A DNA stretch of 64,000 bases from Segniliparus rotundus DSM 44985 (GCF_000092825.1 NC_014168.1:797946-861945); one strand, 5' to 3'. Positions 10,601 through 20,331 are shown, counted from the first letter of the stretch. Made by a program: numbers and translations. Notes: a model not told the origin generated them from the sequence alone.

Positions 10601-11568
10601 CAGCCGGGCAGTGGCAGGCCGATCCGCACCACGCCGTCGCCGGTGAGCTGCGCCGCGCAGGCGACCACAGTGGCCTCGGTCGGACCGTAGGTGTTCCACA
10701 CCTCGCGCCCGTCGGCGACGAGGCGCGCGGCGAGGTCCGGCGGGCAGGCCTCGCCGCCGAAGATCAGCAGGCGCACCGCTTCGAGGGCCTCGGGGGGCCA
10801 CAATGAGGCAAGCGTCGGCACGGTCGAGACCACGCTGATGTCCCTGGCGACCAGCCAGGGGCCGAGGTCCATGCCGCTGCGCACGATCGCGCGGGGCGCG
10901 GGCACCAGGCACGCGCCGTGCCGCCAGGCGAGCCACATCTCCTCGCAGGAGGCGTCGAAGGCGACGGAGAGCCCGGCGAGCACCCGGTCGTCCGGCCCGA
11001 TGGGTTCGTCCTGGAGGAACATCCGCGCCTCGGCGTCGACGAACGCGGCCGCGTTGCGGTGGGTCACCGCGACGCCCTTGGGCGTGCCGGTGGACCCGCT
11101 GGTGAAAATGATCCACGCGTCGTCTTCGGGGGTGGGGGCCTGGGCCGGCCGGGGCCCTGCCGCGTCGTCCCGCTCCTCGCGCGCGCGCAGCCAGCCTTCG
11201 GCGGTGATCGTGGCGTCGACAGCGGCTTGTGCGAACACCAGGTCGGCGCGCTCCTGCGGGTCGTCCGCGTCCACCGGCACGTACGCGCAGCCTGCGGCGA
11301 TGACGGAGAGAATGGCGATGTACAGCTCGCAGCCGCCGGAAGGCAGGCGCACGCCGACCCGGCCGCCCCGGCCGACGCCGAGCGCCGCGAGCTGCGCGGC
11401 TCCCTCCTGCGCGGCCTCCACGAGTTCGCTGTAGGTGAGCTGGGCTCCGCCGTCGTCCACGGCTGGCGCGTCGGGGAACTGCGCCATGGTGGCGGTCAGG
11501 ATGTCCCAGAGCGTCCGCGCGGCCGGGGCAGACGCGGACAGGAGGAATTGCGCGGGGATTTCGGCCAT
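7687..11568 (-). CDS. Pls/PosA-family single-module NRPS, probable poly-lysine-type synthetase
   Basis: A 1293-residue membrane-bound non-ribosomal peptide synthetase with the layout of Streptomyces epsilon-poly-L-lysine synthetase (~1320 aa). Order: adenylation domain (~1-480, with [11 protein letters not shown] and NTYGPTEAT), carrier domain with phosphopantetheine Ser in LGGGS (~530), then three transmembrane helix pairs (~600-665, ~840-880, ~1080-1120), each followed by a hexapeptide-repeat soluble domain (~680-800, ~890-1050, ~1130-1270). Reading the ten specificity positions gives D-A-E-S-I-G-T-V-V plus Lys517. This nearly matches the published lysine code DAESIGSVCK, so lysine is the inferred monomer. 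ATG 11568 was preferred, with AGGG about ten bases upstream; GTG 11577 and TTG 11584-11586 are alternatives. Transcribed divergently from ispE and overlapping the M1 peptidase gene. Confidence 0.9.
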   Translation of the reverse strand: MAEIPAQFLLSASAPAARTLWDILTATMAQFPDAPAVDDGGAQLTYSELVEAAQEGAAQLAALGVGRGGRVGVRLPSGGCELYIAILSVIAAGCAYVPVDADDPQERADLVFAQAAVDATITAEGWLRAREERDDAAGPRPAQAPTPEDDAWIIFTSGSTGTPKGVAVTHRNAAAFVDAEARMFLQDEPIGPDDRVLAGLSVAFDASCEEMWLAWRHGACLVPAPRAIVRSGMDLGPWLVARDISVVSTVPTLASLWPPEALEAVRLLIFGGEACPPDLAARLVADGREVWNTYGPTEATVVACAAQLTGDGVVRIGLPLPGWDLAVVDPSGAPVEHGQSGELVIGGVGLARYLDPAKDAEKYAPAPALGWERAYRSGDLVRLESEGLVFLGRADDQVKIGGRRIELGEVDAALAALPGVTAAATAVQQTSSGAALLVGYLTSGDPDYDVRAARTELAKHLPAALVPRLVLLPELPVRTSGKVDRAALPWPVAGEAGGHGLDGTAGWLADLWAEVLGAEIDGEDADFFSLGGGSLAAAQLVSALRARYPTATVAELYDRPRLGSLADFLDEQKPAQAAEPRDVRPTPRRTQAAQALILLVVATLGGLQWVAWLLLANNLLACSHTAAWARHTSWWLVLGGVLLFATPLGRAVVAACAARVLTFRLAPGAYPRGGSVHLRVWAAEHLAAALGAENLSGAPWMAHYARMLGAKIGDGVDLHAIPPVTGMLAIGQRSCVEPEVDLRGHWLDGDVFHLGEIVIGQDAAIGARTTLLPGAQVGKDADVAPASCVVGKAKGGRYWKGSPAVKAGKAHHPWPQRRPEQSRRWGAVYAVSAAVIGGLPLCSWAVGLAVIGAAVRHAATLREAVAPALAATPLAALAATAAYALATLVGVRLGSLGVRAGYHPVHSRAGWQTWAVERLMDAARQHLFPLYASLATPVWMRLLGAKIGKNTEISTAVLAPKFTTVGEGAFLADDTMVGSYELGGGWIHIAETKVGERAFLGNSGITQPGRKIPNGALVAVLSATPHKAKSGSSWLGSPPIRLRRKADEVDASRTFAPPLRLKIIRAAVECCRITALIVSFWLGALVLIALQALLVRFGPHAAWLGAGVVLLAAGVLAAAVSVIVKWAVVGRFRPGEHPLWSSFVWRAEVADCFVESVAAPWFANLASGTGALNLWLRAMGAKIGRGVWCESYWLPEADLVSLGDGASVGRGCVVQTHLFHDRIMRLDSVTLQPGASLGPHCVALPGSVVGAGATVGPASLVLRGDMVPGSTRWLGNPISPWRSEPDKKGKGKK

Positions 11569-11609
11569 CGGGATCACCCTATCCAATGCGGCTGGCTACT
11601 GTTGCATGT

Positions 11610-12536
11610 GTGTCTGTGATTCCCGCCCGGTCAGTCGTGGTGCGCGCGCCGGGGAAAGTGAACCTCTATCTCGAGGTGGGAGATGTGCGGGAGGACGGCT
11701 ACCACGAGCTCAACACGATTTTCCAATCTGTGTCGCTCGTTGACGAGGTGACCCTCGCCGAGCATCACGAGCTGCAGGTGCGCCTGCGCGGCGGCAACGG
11801 GCACAGCGCTGGCGCGGATTCGGTGCCCACCGGCCAGCGCAACTTGGCGTGGCAGGCGGCTGAGCTTTTGGCCGAGCGTCTGGGGAGGGAGCCGAACGTG
11901 GACATCGGCATCCTGAAGTCGATTCCGGTCGCCGGGGGCATGGCGGGGGGCAGCACGGACGCCGCCGCCGTGCTTGTGGGCCTCGCCGCGTTGTGGGGGG
12001 AGGAGATCGAGCGGGACGAACTGCTCGAACTCGCCGCCGAATTGGGCAGCGACGTGCCGTTCTGCGTGTACGGCGGCACGGCGGTCGGGGGCGGCAGGGG
12101 AGAATTGCTCACCTCCGCCCTCGCCCGCGCCACGCTGCACTGGGTGCTCGCGTTCTCGACGCAAGGGCTCTCCACGCCTGCGGTGTACCGCGAGCTGGAC
12201 CGGCTCCGCGCGGCGGGCACGCAGCCCAAGAGCACGGATTGCGACGAGCTCCTGCGCGCGCTCGCCTTCGGCGATGTGGCGCAGATCGCGGGACTGTTGC
12301 ACAACGATCTGCAACCGGCGGCGTTGGCGCTCAGGCCCGACCTGCGTCGGACGTTGTCGGCGGGCCAGGAGGCCGGGGCGTTGGCGGGGATCATCGCCGG
12401 GTCCGGCCCGACCTGCATGTTCCTGGCGGAAAGCGCGCACCATGCGGTGGACGTCGCGGCGCAGCTCGCGGGCGCCGGGGTCTGCCAATCGGTGCGCGTG
12501 GCCCACGGCCCGGTGAAGGGCGCGCGGGTCGTCTGA
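11610..12536 (+). CDS. ispE: 4-diphosphocytidyl-2-C-methyl-D-erythritol kinase
   Basis: A 308-residue GHMP kinase of the non-mevalonate (MEP) isoprenoid pathway. It phosphorylates CDP-methylerythritol on the way to the isoprenoids used for decaprenyl-phosphate, menaquinone and carotenoids. It has the N-terminal [15 protein letters not shown] and the glycine-rich ATP loop [17 protein letters not shown] typical of IspE, and the later motif [11 protein letters not shown] 11610 was selected because the N-terminus then matches M. tuberculosis Rv1011 and because a TACTGT box (11597-11602) lies seven bases upstream, as for a leaderless gene; ATG 11586 is in frame and would add eight residues. It diverges from the Pls-like gene with only ~40 bp between, and converges with def. 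Confidence 0.93.
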   Translation: MSVIPARSVVVRAPGKVNLYLEVGDVREDGYHELNTIFQSVSLVDEVTLAEHHELQVRLRGGNGHSAGADSVPTGQRNLAWQAAELLAERLGREPNVDIGILKSIPVAGGMAGGSTDAAAVLVGLAALWGEEIERDELLELAAELGSDVPFCVYGGTAVGGGRGELLTSALARATLHWVLAFSTQGLSTPAVYRELDRLRAAGTQPKSTDCDELLRALAFGDVAQIAGLLHNDLQPAALALRPDLRRTLSAGQEAGALAGIIAGSGPTCMFLAESAHHAVDVAAQLAGAGVCQSVRVAHGPVKGARVV

Positions 12537-12545
12537 GGCGCGGGC

Positions 12546-13142
12546 TCAGTGTCCGAACGGGTCCGCGTCCACGCCCGGGGTCCACGACAGGCCGGGGACT
12601 CCCCAACCCTGTTTCTTCACCGCTTTCTTCGCCGCTCGGGCCCAGCGGCCCACCAGCATGTCCACGTACAGCTTCCCGTCAAGGTGCCCGACTTCGTGCT
12701 GGAGCATCCGGGCGAAGAGGCCTTCGCCTTCGATCTCAACAGGCTTGCCGGTCCGGTCCACGCCGGTCGCTTTGGCCCAGACCGCCCGGCCGGTGGGGAA
12801 GCGCAGGCCGGGGACGGAAAGACAACCTTCCTCGTCCTCGTCCTCGTCCGGCATGCCTTCGGGGAGCGCGCTGGTCTGCAACACCGGGTTGATGATTTCG
12901 CCTTTGCGGCTCACCCGTTTCCCGGAGGTGTCGTCCGGGCAGTCGTAGACGAACAATCGCAAACCGACGCCGATTTGCGTCGCGGCGAGCCCCACCCCGT
13001 GGGAGGCCTTGAGCGTGTCGTACATGTCTTCAAGCAGAGACACCACCTCGGGCGGGGCCGCGCCTTCTGCGGTCAGTCGCACGAGCTCGGTCGGCCGGTG
13101 CAGCACCGGGTCCCCTGTGATCCGAATCGGAAGTACTGTCAT
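12546..13142 (-). CDS. def: Peptide deformylase
   Basis: A 198-residue metalloenzyme that removes the formyl group from nascent protein N-termini. All three family motifs are present: [10 protein letters not shown] (motif I), EGCLSV (motif II, metal Cys) and QHEVGHLDG (motif III, HExxH). The C-terminal tail [19 protein letters not shown] is almost the same as in M. tuberculosis Def (Rv0429c), including an actinobacterial insertion rich in Asp/Glu before motif II. The open frame extends 38 codons upstream, but homology and ATG 13142 set the start. It diverges from the DUF3263 gene, reproducing the Rv0429c-Rv0430 arrangement. Confidence 0.95.
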   Translation of the reverse strand: MTVLPIRITGDPVLHRPTELVRLTAEGAAPPEVVSLLEDMYDTLKASHGVGLAATQIGVGLRLFVYDCPDDTSGKRVSRKGEIINPVLQTSALPEGMPDEDEDEEGCLSVPGLRFPTGRAVWAKATGVDRTGKPVEIEGEGLFARMLQHEVGHLDGKLYVDMLVGRWARAAKKAVKKQGWGVPGLSWTPGVDADPFGH

Positions 13143-13276
13143 GGCCGACGAGCCTACCTCGTGCGACGGCTCGCCCGGCGATTTCCTCCGCCGGGTTCCG
13201 ATCACATTTTTCCGCCCGCCGTCTCGTCCACGCGCCTCCGTGAAAATGTCTGCCACCCGTGTTTCACTGAATCACG

Positions 13277-13600
13277 ATGTCCAGTTCAGAGCGCGCCCTG
13301 CCCGATCTTCCCGCTTCCGCCCAAGAGCTCGTCAGCGATGAGGGATTGTCCCGCCGCGAGCGGGAGGTCCTCGCGTTCGAGCGGCAATGGTGGAAGCACG
13401 CAGGTTCGAAAGAGGCCGCCGTCCGGGAGCTGTTCGGCATGTCCGCGACGCGTTACTACCAGTTCCTCAACGCGCTCATCGACCGGCCCGAGGCGCTGCG
13501 CGCGGACCCGTTGCTCGTCAAGCGGCTGCGCCGGTTGCGGGCCGCGCGCTCGAAGGCCAGGGTCGCGCGACGGCTCGGCGTCTACGACCTCGACCGCTGA
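13277..13600 (+). CDS. DUF3263 helix-turn-helix protein (Rv0430-like)
   Basis: A 107-residue protein of the DUF3263 family, found almost only in actinobacteria and always near def/virR/sodC in mycobacteria. The central part (FERQWWKHAGSKEAAVRELFGMSATRYYQFLNALI) resembles a helix-turn-helix, with a sigma-70 region 4-like recognition helix. The Arg-rich C-terminus (LVKRLRRLRAARSKARVARRLG) suggests nucleic-acid binding. Function is not established. It is the first gene of a rightward cluster with virR, sodC and the carboxylate-amine ligase. Confidence 0.85.
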   Translation: MSSSERALPDLPASAQELVSDEGLSRREREVLAFERQWWKHAGSKEAAVRELFGMSATRYYQFLNALIDRPEALRADPLLVKRLRRLRAARSKARVARRLGVYDLDR

Positions 13601-13602
13601 TC

Positions 13603-13629
13603 TTGACTTCGAGGAACAGGCGGTAGACT
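13603..13629 (+). promoter_or_regulatory. Promoter of virR
   Basis: TTGACT at 13603-13608 and TAGACT at 13624-13629, 15 bases apart. The -10 ends seven bases before GTG 13637, fitting a leaderless transcript. Confidence 0.5.
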
Positions 13630-13636
13630 TGCCCCG

Positions 13637-14140
13637 GTGTTAGATCGATTGGCGAGATGGGGCCTCCCGTTGCGGGCGGTTGCGATGGTCCTTTTCTCCA
13701 TGTCTTTGGTTTTTTTCTTGCTGGGTGTGCGCAGCGCCGCGAACAGCGGCCCCCATGTGGACCCTTTGCAAGCCGCGTCGGACAAGGCGGCGCAGGCCGC
13801 CGCCGAGGCTTCCGCGCAGCAGGCCCCGGCCTCGGCCCGGGCTGAGCCGCCGCCTGGGAAAGTCTGCGTGTACAGCTACAGCCCCACGCATAAGAACTGG
13901 GCGAGCAGTGTGACGGCGGCGTTGCAGGGCAAGGGGCTCGACGCGGAGGTCGCCGACGGATACAGCCCGGGAAAGGTCGACGGGTCGGTCGTGTATTACA
14001 AGGACGCCTATCAGAACCAGGCGCAGAAGGTGGCCGAAGCGTCCGGGTTGAGCCCCGAGCCGAAGATCGCGCCGTTGCCGAGCAGCGTGGATTTGGGCGC
14101 GGCGTGCAAAGGCGAGCTCGCGCTCATCCTGTCGGAATGA
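13637..14140 (+). CDS. virR: VirR-like membrane protein with LytR C-terminal domain
   Basis: A 167-residue envelope protein: a short cytoplasmic N-terminus, one transmembrane helix (~14-33, VAMVLFSMSLVFFLLGV), an Ala/Gln-rich linker, then a LytR_C domain (~70-167) starting VCVYSYSPTHKNWASSVTAALQGKG. Length, layout and position match M. tuberculosis Rv0431 (VirR, 164 aa), which restrains vesicle release and affects cell-wall architecture. The start is GTG 13637, preceded by a -35/-10 pair with leaderless spacing. It sits between the DUF3263 gene and sodC, exactly as in mycobacteria. Naming rests on synteny plus domain, so the role in vesiculation is inferred. Confidence 0.87.
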   Translation: MLDRLARWGLPLRAVAMVLFSMSLVFFLLGVRSAANSGPHVDPLQAASDKAAQAAAEASAQQAPASARAEPPPGKVCVYSYSPTHKNWASSVTAALQGKGLDAEVADGYSPGKVDGSVVYYKDAYQNQAQKVAEASGLSPEPKIAPLPSSVDLGAACKGELALILSE

Positions 14141-14237
14141 CGGACTGCGGGGAAATCTTCGGCCAGAGGCTCGTGCGGAACGAGAGGGCAGTAGGCTGAG
14201 GGAGCCAGCCACGGCCGAAACATTGAGGAGGCATTCG

Positions 14238-14987
14238 ATGTCGCACGTTGACAGCAAGCGCAAGGCGTCGCATGGCGACAGCACGGGCGTCGTCCGGGCC
14301 GCTCTGGCCTTTGCCGCGTTGGCCGCATTGGCGGGTTGCACCAACAGCGAGCAGGACTCTGTGGTCGGCGGGCCGGGGGCCACGCCGAAATCCGGCGCCG
14401 CCCACCCTGGGCACGTCGGCGCGTCCGCCGAGCCTGGCGCGTCCTCGGCGGCCAAGGGCAACGGCGGCTCCGAACACGCGTCCGCGGAGCTCAAGAACGC
14501 GCAGGGAGCCGACGCGGGAACAGTCGATTTCACGCAGAACGGCGGCAAAGTCGTCATCAAGATCGACGTGAAAGGCCTCACGCCCGGTTTCCACGCCGTG
14601 CACATCCACGCCGTCGGCAAATGCGAGCCGCAGTCCACTGCCCCGGGCGGACAGGGGGCCCCAGGCGCGTTCCTCTCCGCAGGGGGCCACTACCAAGCGC
14701 CGGGGCACACCGGCATGCCGATGAGCGGCGATTTGACCAACCTGCTCGTCATGAAAGACGGCACGGGGAAACTGACGCTGGAAACGGACGCTTTCCAGCT
14801 GTCCCAACTGGACTCCGGCGCCGGGACTTCGATCATCGTCCACGACAAGGCCAGCAACTTCGGGAACATCCCCGCCGACCGTTACAAGTCCGCTCAAGAG
14901 GGCGGGCCGGTCCCCGACGAGACGACGATGAAAACAGAGGACGCAGGCGGCCGCGCCGTCTGCGGGGTCATTGCTCCAACAGCCTGA
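14238..14987 (+). CDS. sodC: Superoxide dismutase [Cu-Zn] lipoprotein
   Basis: A 249-residue periplasmic or cell-surface superoxide dismutase. The signal peptide ends with the lipobox LAGC (Cys ~36), so it should be lipid-anchored. Copper ligands are seen in AVHIHAVG and later IIVHDKASNFGNIP. The zinc region reads GGHYQAPGHTG then MSGDL: the usual His four residues ahead of the Asp ligand is missing, as in M. tuberculosis SodC, which is copper-only. The disulfide Cys in GKCEP and the C-terminal CGVI are present. ATG 14238 has an AGGAGG-type ribosome binding site just upstream. Its 3' end overlaps the next gene by 17 bp. Confidence 0.92.
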   Translation: MSHVDSKRKASHGDSTGVVRAALAFAALAALAGCTNSEQDSVVGGPGATPKSGAAHPGHVGASAEPGASSAAKGNGGSEHASAELKNAQGADAGTVDFTQNGGKVVIKIDVKGLTPGFHAVHIHAVGKCEPQSTAPGGQGAPGAFLSAGGHYQAPGHTGMPMSGDLTNLLVMKDGTGKLTLETDAFQLSQLDSGAGTSIIVHDKASNFGNIPADRYKSAQEGGPVPDETTMKTEDAGGRAVCGVIAPTA

Positions 14988-16137
14988 CCCGGCGCGGGGG
15001 CGCTGCCCGGTCCCCTTCGCGTCCAGCGCTGCGAACACCATCGGCGTGGAGTGGGAGTTCGCGTTGGTGCATCAGGACACCAAGGACTTGGTGAACTGCG
15101 CCAGCGCGGTGATCGACGAGGTCACCGTCATCAGCGACGGCGTGAACCCGAAGGTGCACCGAGAATTCCTGCGCAACACCGTGGAAGCGGTCACCGGGGT
15201 GTGCCGGACTGTGGGTGAGGCCATGGAGGACATCCGTGAGACTGTCGCTGTGCTGCACAAGGCGGCCCGCGCCCAGCACGCCGAGCTGTTCGCCGCAGGC
15301 ACCCACCCGTTCGCGCAGTGGTCCGCGCAGCAATGGACCGACGCCCCGCGCTACCACGAACTGATGAACCGAACCCAATGGTGGGGGCGGCAGATGCTCA
15401 TCTGGGGCGTGCACGTCCACGTCGGGGTCGACCGGCGTGAAAAGGTGCTGCCGATCTTGAGCTCGCTGCTCAACCATTACCCGCATCTGCTCGCCCTTTC
15501 CGCGTCGTCGCCGCTGTGGTCTGGTGTGGACACCGGGTACGCGAGCAACCGGGCGATGATGTTCCAGCAACTCCCCACAGCTGGGCTGCCCTTCCAGTTC
15601 GCCGAGTGGCGCGAGTTCGAAGAATTCGTCTTCGACCAGACCAAAACCGGCATCATCGAGCATGTCAACGAGATCCGCTGGGACATCCGCCCTGCTCCGT
15701 CGCACGGCACCATCGAGGTGCGGATTTGCGACGGCGTGAGCACGGTGCGCGAGCTTTCTGCGCTGACCGCGCTCATCTCCTGCCTGGTCGCGGACCTCTC
15801 CGAGCGGCTCGACCGAGGCGAGGCGTTGCCGTCGATGCCGCCGTGGCACGTCCAGGAGAACAAGTGGCGGGCGGCCCGCTACGGGCTCGACGCCATCGTG
15901 ATCGTGGACGAACAGAGCAACGAGCGACTGGTCACCGAGGATTTGTCGGACCTGCTCGAACGCCTGCAGCCGCAAGCGCGCAAGCTCGACTGCGCCGAAG
16001 AGCTCGCATTGGTGGAACAGATCCCGGTGCTCGGAGGGTCCTATCAGCGTCAACGGCGTGTCGCTGAACGCTCCGGCGGGGATATGCGCGCGGTGGTCGG
16101 GGCGGTGGTCGACGAACTCCAGGCAGGCGTCGTGTGA
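14971..16137 (+). CDS. Glutamate-cysteine ligase-like carboxylate-amine ligase (YbdK/Rv0433 family)
   Basis: A 388-residue ATP-dependent ligase of the GCS2/YbdK family, which couples a carboxylate (often glutamate) to an amine such as cysteine. Signature blocks are TIGVEWEFALV at the N-terminus, WGVHVHVGV (metal/substrate) and SHGTIEVRICDG. It is the syntenic counterpart of M. tuberculosis Rv0433 and directly follows sodC. As mycothiol is the main thiol in these bacteria, the product is uncertain. The best start is TTG 14971, giving a 17-bp overlap with sodC and no clear ribosome binding site; homology itself begins near 15040. Probably co-transcribed with sodC. Confidence 0.87.
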   Translation: MLQQPDPARGRCPVPFASSAANTIGVEWEFALVHQDTKDLVNCASAVIDEVTVISDGVNPKVHREFLRNTVEAVTGVCRTVGEAMEDIRETVAVLHKAARAQHAELFAAGTHPFAQWSAQQWTDAPRYHELMNRTQWWGRQMLIWGVHVHVGVDRREKVLPILSSLLNHYPHLLALSASSPLWSGVDTGYASNRAMMFQQLPTAGLPFQFAEWREFEEFVFDQTKTGIIEHVNEIRWDIRPAPSHGTIEVRICDGVSTVRELSALTALISCLVADLSERLDRGEALPSMPPWHVQENKWRAARYGLDAIVIVDEQSNERLVTEDLSDLLERLQPQARKLDCAEELALVEQIPVLGGSYQRQRRVAERSGGDMRAVVGAVVDELQAGVV

Positions 16138-16221
16138 GCGACACGGAACAGGCCCGCGGGCGACTGCTGGACCGGCGCCATTAGGATGGTCCCGCGCGTG
16201 GACGCCGCGCGCCCCTTGACT

Positions 16222-16227
16222 AGGAGG
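16222..16227 (+). promoter_or_regulatory. Shine-Dalgarno deciding a TTG start
   Basis: A perfect AGGAGG lies five bases before TTG 16233. It is among the strongest ribosome binding sites of the window and fixes the unusual start codon of the next gene. Confidence 0.7.
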
Positions 16228-16232
16228 TAGTT

Positions 16233-16997
16233 TTGGCTTCGTTGCTGGACATTTCCGCGAAAACCGCGGCCTTTCGAAAGCTGCACGTCCCCGGCGATCC
16301 CGTGATCGCTCCGACAGTGTGGGACGCTTGGTCGGCGCGGATCGCAGAGAGCCTCGGCTTTCAGGCGTTGACGATTGGCAGCCACCCGGTCGCCGATTCG
16401 GTCGGCAAGCCGGACGGCGAGGGGATGAAGTACCAGGAGCTCGTTTATCGGGCCAAGGAGATCGCCCGCTCGGTGCAGATCCCCGTCTCCTTGGACGTCG
16501 AGTCCGGGTACGGCCTTTCCGGCGGGGAGATCATCGACGGCATCTTGACCGCCGGTGTCGCCGGTTTGAACATCGAGGACACCGTGCACAGCGACGAGGG
16601 CCGCTTGCGCAGCCCTGAGGAGCACGCCGACTTGATCCGCGACATCCGCGAGCAGTCCAACGCCCTGGGCCTTCGATTCGTGATCAACGCCCGCACGGAC
16701 CTCTTCCTGCGCCAAGACGGCGCCGAGGAGGACCGCGTGGACCGCGCTGTCGCCCGCCTGAAGCTGTGCGCCCAGGCCGGGGCGGACTCGTTGTACCCGG
16801 TGGGCTTCCACAGCCCCGAACTGCTCAAGCGGCTCGTTGACGAACTGCCGCTCCCGGTGAACGCCATTGCCCGCCCGGAACAAGACAACCTCGCCGAGCT
16901 CAAAAAGATCGGCGTCGGCCGGATCAGCTTCGGCCCGTTCTTGCAAGGCCAGCTCGTCGATCCGTTGAAGTCTGTCCTCGAGCCCTGGAAACCCTGA
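16233..16997 (+). CDS. Isocitrate lyase/PEP mutase superfamily protein
   Basis: A 254-residue TIM-barrel enzyme of the isocitrate lyase/phosphoenolpyruvate mutase superfamily, similar in size to M. tuberculosis Rv1998c. It keeps the beginning of the fold ([27 protein letters not shown]), the metal region [26 protein letters not shown] and the barrel end ISFGPFLQG. The KKCGH loop of true isocitrate lyases is absent, so it is more likely a C-C or P-C bond lyase/mutase, or an oxaloacetate- or 2-methylisocitrate-type enzyme; substrate unknown. The gene is followed by a strong bidirectional terminator. Confidence 0.85.
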   Translation: MASLLDISAKTAAFRKLHVPGDPVIAPTVWDAWSARIAESLGFQALTIGSHPVADSVGKPDGEGMKYQELVYRAKEIARSVQIPVSLDVESGYGLSGGEIIDGILTAGVAGLNIEDTVHSDEGRLRSPEEHADLIRDIREQSNALGLRFVINARTDLFLRQDGAEEDRVDRAVARLKLCAQAGADSLYPVGFHSPELLKRLVDELPLPVNAIARPEQDNLAELKKIGVGRISFGPFLQGQLVDPLKSVLEPWKP

Positions 16998-17010
16998 CCT
17001 GAGCCGAGAG

Positions 17011-17047
17011 AAGAAGGGACCCTCCATTTCCTGGAGGGTCCCTTCTT
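17011..17047. terminator. Bidirectional intrinsic terminator
   Basis: A perfect 16-bp stem (17011-17026 with 17032-17047) and a five-base loop, bounded by A/T-rich ends (AAG...CTT). It lies between two convergent genes ending at 16997 and 17059, so it can stop transcription from both sides. Confidence 0.8.
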
Positions 17048-17058
17048 CGTCGCGCCGC

Positions 17059-17430
17059 TCACGCCGGGTCGCAGCGGGACCAGGCTATGTATTGGAACGG
17101 CGGGGTGGTCGGGTGGTCGTCCCGCGCCTTGCGGTCGGCGTCGGCGTAGTCCTCCGCCCAGACGTACACCGTGATCGCGTCGGCGAGCGGATGCGTCCAA
17201 TGCCCAATGCCGAGCCTGCAGATGAAGCGTTGCAGCGGGCCGTCGCCGTTGTCGTCTGTGGGGGGCCCGGCCTCGTCGTCCGAGTCGTCAAAGTCGGAGT
17301 CGTGCGGGTCGTCGGCGTGCGCGGGCAGGGGAGCCGCTGTTGCGACCGCGGCGTTGGCCACGCCGGAGACTGCCCCTGCGCCGAAAGCTATGGCGCAGGC
17401 GAGCACGCCCAGCGCGGATCGGATGTTCAT
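17059..17430 (-). CDS. Small secreted acidic protein of unknown function
   Basis: A 123-residue protein with a clear Sec signal peptide (about residues 1-33, [26 protein letters not shown]). An Asp-rich acidic segment follows ([18 protein letters not shown]), then a ~60-residue Trp/Tyr-rich region with two cysteines (FICRLG and SRCDPA) that could form a disulfide. No family was recognised. The start ATG 17430 has a good ribosome binding site (AAGGAG) upstream. It is a single gene between a terminator and guaA, on the same strand as guaA but 159 bp downstream of it. Confidence 0.7.
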   Translation of the reverse strand: MNIRSALGVLACAIAFGAGAVSGVANAAVATAAPLPAHADDPHDSDFDDSDDEAGPPTDDNGDGPLQRFICRLGIGHWTHPLADAITVYVWAEDYADADRKARDDHPTTPPFQYIAWSRCDPA

Positions 17431-17589
17431 CTTCGTTCGCTCCTTCCCTGTCCGGGGTCTGTGCCCCTCGCTGCGGTTCTTTCTAGCATGTTTTGCTGGG
17501 AAGCCGCTGTCAGATTCTTTGGTCTTCCGCCCGCCGGGGGAGCGTGCCGCGGTTGGACTGCTGCGTCTTGCGCAGCACGTCCGTGGGGC

Positions 17590-19167
17590 CTATTCCCACT
17601 CGATGGTGCCCGGCGGCTTGCTCGTGATGTCGAGGACGACGCGGTTGATCCCGGCGACCTCCCCGGTGATGCGGTTCGAGATCCGCTCCAATGCCTCATA
17701 GGGCACCCGCGCCCAGTCGGCGGTCATCGCGTCTTCGCTGGTCACCGGGCGCAGCACGACAGGGTGGCCGTAGGTGCGCCCGTCGCCTTGCACCCCGACG
17801 CTGCGCACACCGGGCAGCAGCACGACCGGGCACTGCCAGATCCCGATCTGCGGGCCGAGGACGGCGAGCTCTTCGCGCACGATCGAGTCCGCTGCGCGCA
17901 GGGTGGCGAGCCGGTCCTCGGTCACCTCCCCGATGATTCGCACGGCGAGGCCGGGGCCGGGGAACGGTTCGCGGGCGACAATGACCTCCGGCAGGCCGAG
18001 TTCGCGGCCCACCGCGCGCACCTCGTCTTTGAAGAGGAGCCGCAGCGGCTCGACCAGGTCGAATTTGAGGTCTTCGGGCAATCCTCCGACGTTGTGGTGG
18101 CTTTTGATGACCGCGGCGCCGCTGCCGCCGCCGGACTCGACCACATCGGGGTACAGCGTGCCCTGGACGAGGAAAGCGACCTCGCCGGGGGAACGTTCCG
18201 CCGCCTCGGCCACGGCGGACTCGAAGCTCGTGATGAACTCCCGTCCGATGATTTTGCGCTTTGCCTCCGGGTCTTCGGTCCCGGCCAGCGCCGTGAGGAA
18301 CTGGTCGCGCGCGTCCACCGTGATGAGTTCCGCGCCGGTGGCGGCGGTGAAATCGCGCTCGACCTGTTCGCGCTCCCCGGCGCGAAGGAGCCCATGGTCG
18401 ACGAAGACGCAGGTGAGGCGGTCGCCGATGGCGCGGGCGACCACTGCTGCCGCGACGGCGGAATCCACCCCGCCGGAGAGGCCGCAGATCGCGCGCCCTT
18501 CAGGGCCGACTTGTTCGCGCACGGCTTCGATCAGGCTTTCCGCGATGTGCGCGGGGGTCCAGGCCGCGGGAATGCCCGCGACCTCGTGCAAGAAGCGCTC
18601 GATGGCGGCCTGCCCGTGCGGGGAATGGCGAACTTCGGGGTGGTATTGCACGCCGACGAGCTTGCGTTCGAGGTGCTCGAAGGCCGCCACCGGAGCCCCT
18701 GGGCTGCGCGCGGTGACGGTGAAGCCGTCCGGGGCCTCGGTCACCGAGTCGCCGTGGCTCATCCACACCGGATGCGCCTGGGGGGTTCCGGCGTGCAGAG
18801 CCCCGCCATCCCCGGTCAGCTGAAGTTCGGTGCGGCCGTATTCCCGCACGTTCGTCTGGGAAACTGCGCCGCCGAGCGCGCGGGCCATCGCTTGGAACCC
18901 GTAGCAGATCCCCATGACCGGCACCCCGAGTTCGAACAGGGCGGGGTCCGCGGCAGGAGCGCCGGGGTCGTAGACGCTCGACGGCCCGCCGGACAAGATG
19001 ATCGCCACTGGGTTGCGCTCTCGGATCGCCGCGATCGGCGTCGAGTGCGCGAGCACCTCGGAATAGATCCGCGCTTCGCGCACCCGACGGGCGATGAGCT
19101 GTGCGTATTGCGCCCCGAAGTCGATGACGAGCACGGGACGGTCGGGCACTTCGAGGTCGTTGGCCAT
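17590..19167 (-). CDS. guaA: GMP synthase (glutamine-hydrolysing)
   Basis: A 525-residue cytoplasmic enzyme converting XMP to GMP, the last step of guanine nucleotide synthesis. The N-terminal glutamine amidotransferase (~1-200) carries the nucleophile in MGICYGFQ and the His in VQYHPEV. The ATP pyrophosphatase domain (~210-400) has the P-loop [10 protein letters not shown]. The C-terminal dimerisation domain ends [17 protein letters not shown], the universal GuaA tail. Length is as expected for the family. It is divergent from rlmN with 57 bp between the two start codons. Confidence 0.97.
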   Translation of the reverse strand: MANDLEVPDRPVLVIDFGAQYAQLIARRVREARIYSEVLAHSTPIAAIRERNPVAIILSGGPSSVYDPGAPAADPALFELGVPVMGICYGFQAMARALGGAVSQTNVREYGRTELQLTGDGGALHAGTPQAHPVWMSHGDSVTEAPDGFTVTARSPGAPVAAFEHLERKLVGVQYHPEVRHSPHGQAAIERFLHEVAGIPAAWTPAHIAESLIEAVREQVGPEGRAICGLSGGVDSAVAAAVVARAIGDRLTCVFVDHGLLRAGEREQVERDFTAATGAELITVDARDQFLTALAGTEDPEAKRKIIGREFITSFESAVAEAAERSPGEVAFLVQGTLYPDVVESGGGSGAAVIKSHHNVGGLPEDLKFDLVEPLRLLFKDEVRAVGRELGLPEVIVAREPFPGPGLAVRIIGEVTEDRLATLRAADSIVREELAVLGPQIGIWQCPVVLLPGVRSVGVQGDGRTYGHPVVLRPVTSEDAMTADWARVPYEALERISNRITGEVAGINRVVLDITSKPPGTIEWE

Positions 19168-19224
19168 GAGCGAATCCTAGTTGAGCTGGAACTTGGGCGC
19201 GGTTGCGGGCATAATCGCCTGGTC

Positions 19225-20331
19225 ATGACTTCCCTCCCGCTTGTGTTCGACGCGCCGAAGCGCGCGATGCCGCCGCGCCATCTCGCCGACCTCTCTGCTG
19301 GCGAGCTGCGCGACGCGGTCGCCGGTTTGGGGGAGAAGCCCTTTCGCGCCGGGCAGCTGGCACGGCACTATTACACGAGGCTCACGGTCGATCCCGAGGC
19401 GATGACCGACGTCCCGGCGGCGAGCCGGGGCGCGTTGGCCGAGGCGTTTTTGCCGGACCTGGTCACGCCCGCGCGAACGATGGGCTGCGACCGGGGGGAG
19501 ACGGTGAAGACCCTGTGGCGCCTGCACGACGGGTCGCTGGTGGAGAGCGTGCTCATGGCCTACGCGGACCGGGTCACGTTGTGCGTGTCGAGCCAAGCCG
19601 GCTGCGGCATGGCTTGCCCGTTCTGCGCCACCGGGCAGGGCGGGCTCACCCGCAACCTCTCCACCGCGGAAATCGTGGAGCAAGTGCGTCTCGCCGCGCT
19701 CGCCGCGCGGGACGGGAAGCTCGCAGGCGGAGCCAGGCACCTCTCCAACATCGTCTTCATGGGGATGGGGGAGCCGCTCGCGAACTATCGGCGGGTGCTC
19801 GACGCCGTGCGGCGGATCACAAGCCCCGCCCCGGAGGGCTTCGGCATTTCGCAGCGTTCGGTGGTCGTCTCCACGGTCGGCCTGGTGCCCGCGATCCACC
19901 GCCTCGCGAACGAGGGCCTGTCGGTCACGCTCGCGGTCTCGTTGCACGCCCCCGACGACGAGCTGCGCGACACGCTCGTCCCGGTGAACACGCGCTGGCC
20001 AGTGGCCGAAGTGCTCGCGGCGGCGAAAGGCTACGCGCAACAGACCGGGCGGCGGGTGTCGGTGGAATACGCCCTGATCCGCGACGTGAACGACCAGCCG
20101 TGGCGCGCGGACCTGCTCGGCGGGCTGTTGCATGAGGCGCTCGGCTCCCTCGCGCATGTGAACCTGATCCCGCTGAACCCGACCCCGGGCAGCGAGTGGG
20201 ACGCCAGCCCGCCCGAGGCGCAGCGCGAGTTCGTGCGCCGCGTGCGCGCGAAGGGCGTCTCCTGCACGGTCCGCGACACCCGAGGCCAGGAGATCGCCGC
20301 CGCCTGCGGGCAGTTGGCCGGGTCGTCGTGA
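19225..20331 (+). CDS. rlmN: Dual-specificity 23S rRNA/tRNA methyltransferase RlmN
   Basis: A 368-residue radical SAM enzyme that methylates C2 of A2503 in 23S rRNA and A37 in some tRNAs. The [4Fe-4S] motif C-x3-C-x2-C is seen as CGMACPFC, followed by [12 protein letters not shown] and GMGEPLANY. The resolving Cys near the C-terminus is in [19 protein letters not shown]. It is equivalent to M. tuberculosis Rv2880c. The reading frame is open for more than 2 kb upstream opposite guaA, but that part is a shadow; ATG 19225 is where homology starts. Confidence 0.95.
   Translation: MTSLPLVFDAPKRAMPPRHLADLSAGELRDAVAGLGEKPFRAGQLARHYYTRLTVDPEAMTDVPAASRGALAEAFLPDLVTPARTMGCDRGETVKTLWRLHDGSLVESVLMAYADRVTLCVSSQAGCGMACPFCATGQGGLTRNLSTAEIVEQVRLAALAARDGKLAGGARHLSNIVFMGMGEPLANYRRVLDAVRRITSPAPEGFGISQRSVVVSTVGLVPAIHRLANEGLSVTLAVSLHAPDDELRDTLVPVNTRWPVAEVLAAAKGYAQQTGRRVSVEYALIRDVNDQPWRADLLGGLLHEALGSLAHVNLIPLNPTPGSEWDASPPEAQREFVRRVRAKGVSCTVRDTRGQEIAAACGQLAGSS

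Noticed and set aside
7691-11116. Very long open frame continuing the M1 peptidase gene upstream to about 1580 codons
   Set aside because: The upstream part is Arg/Pro-rich nonsense on the same strand in a different frame from the Pls-like synthetase, whose domains are continuous; the true peptidase start is GTG 7690.
17092-19224. Open frame continuing rlmN upstream for about 700 codons
   Set aside because: It is the complementary-strand shadow of guaA; family similarity of RlmN begins only at ATG 19225.
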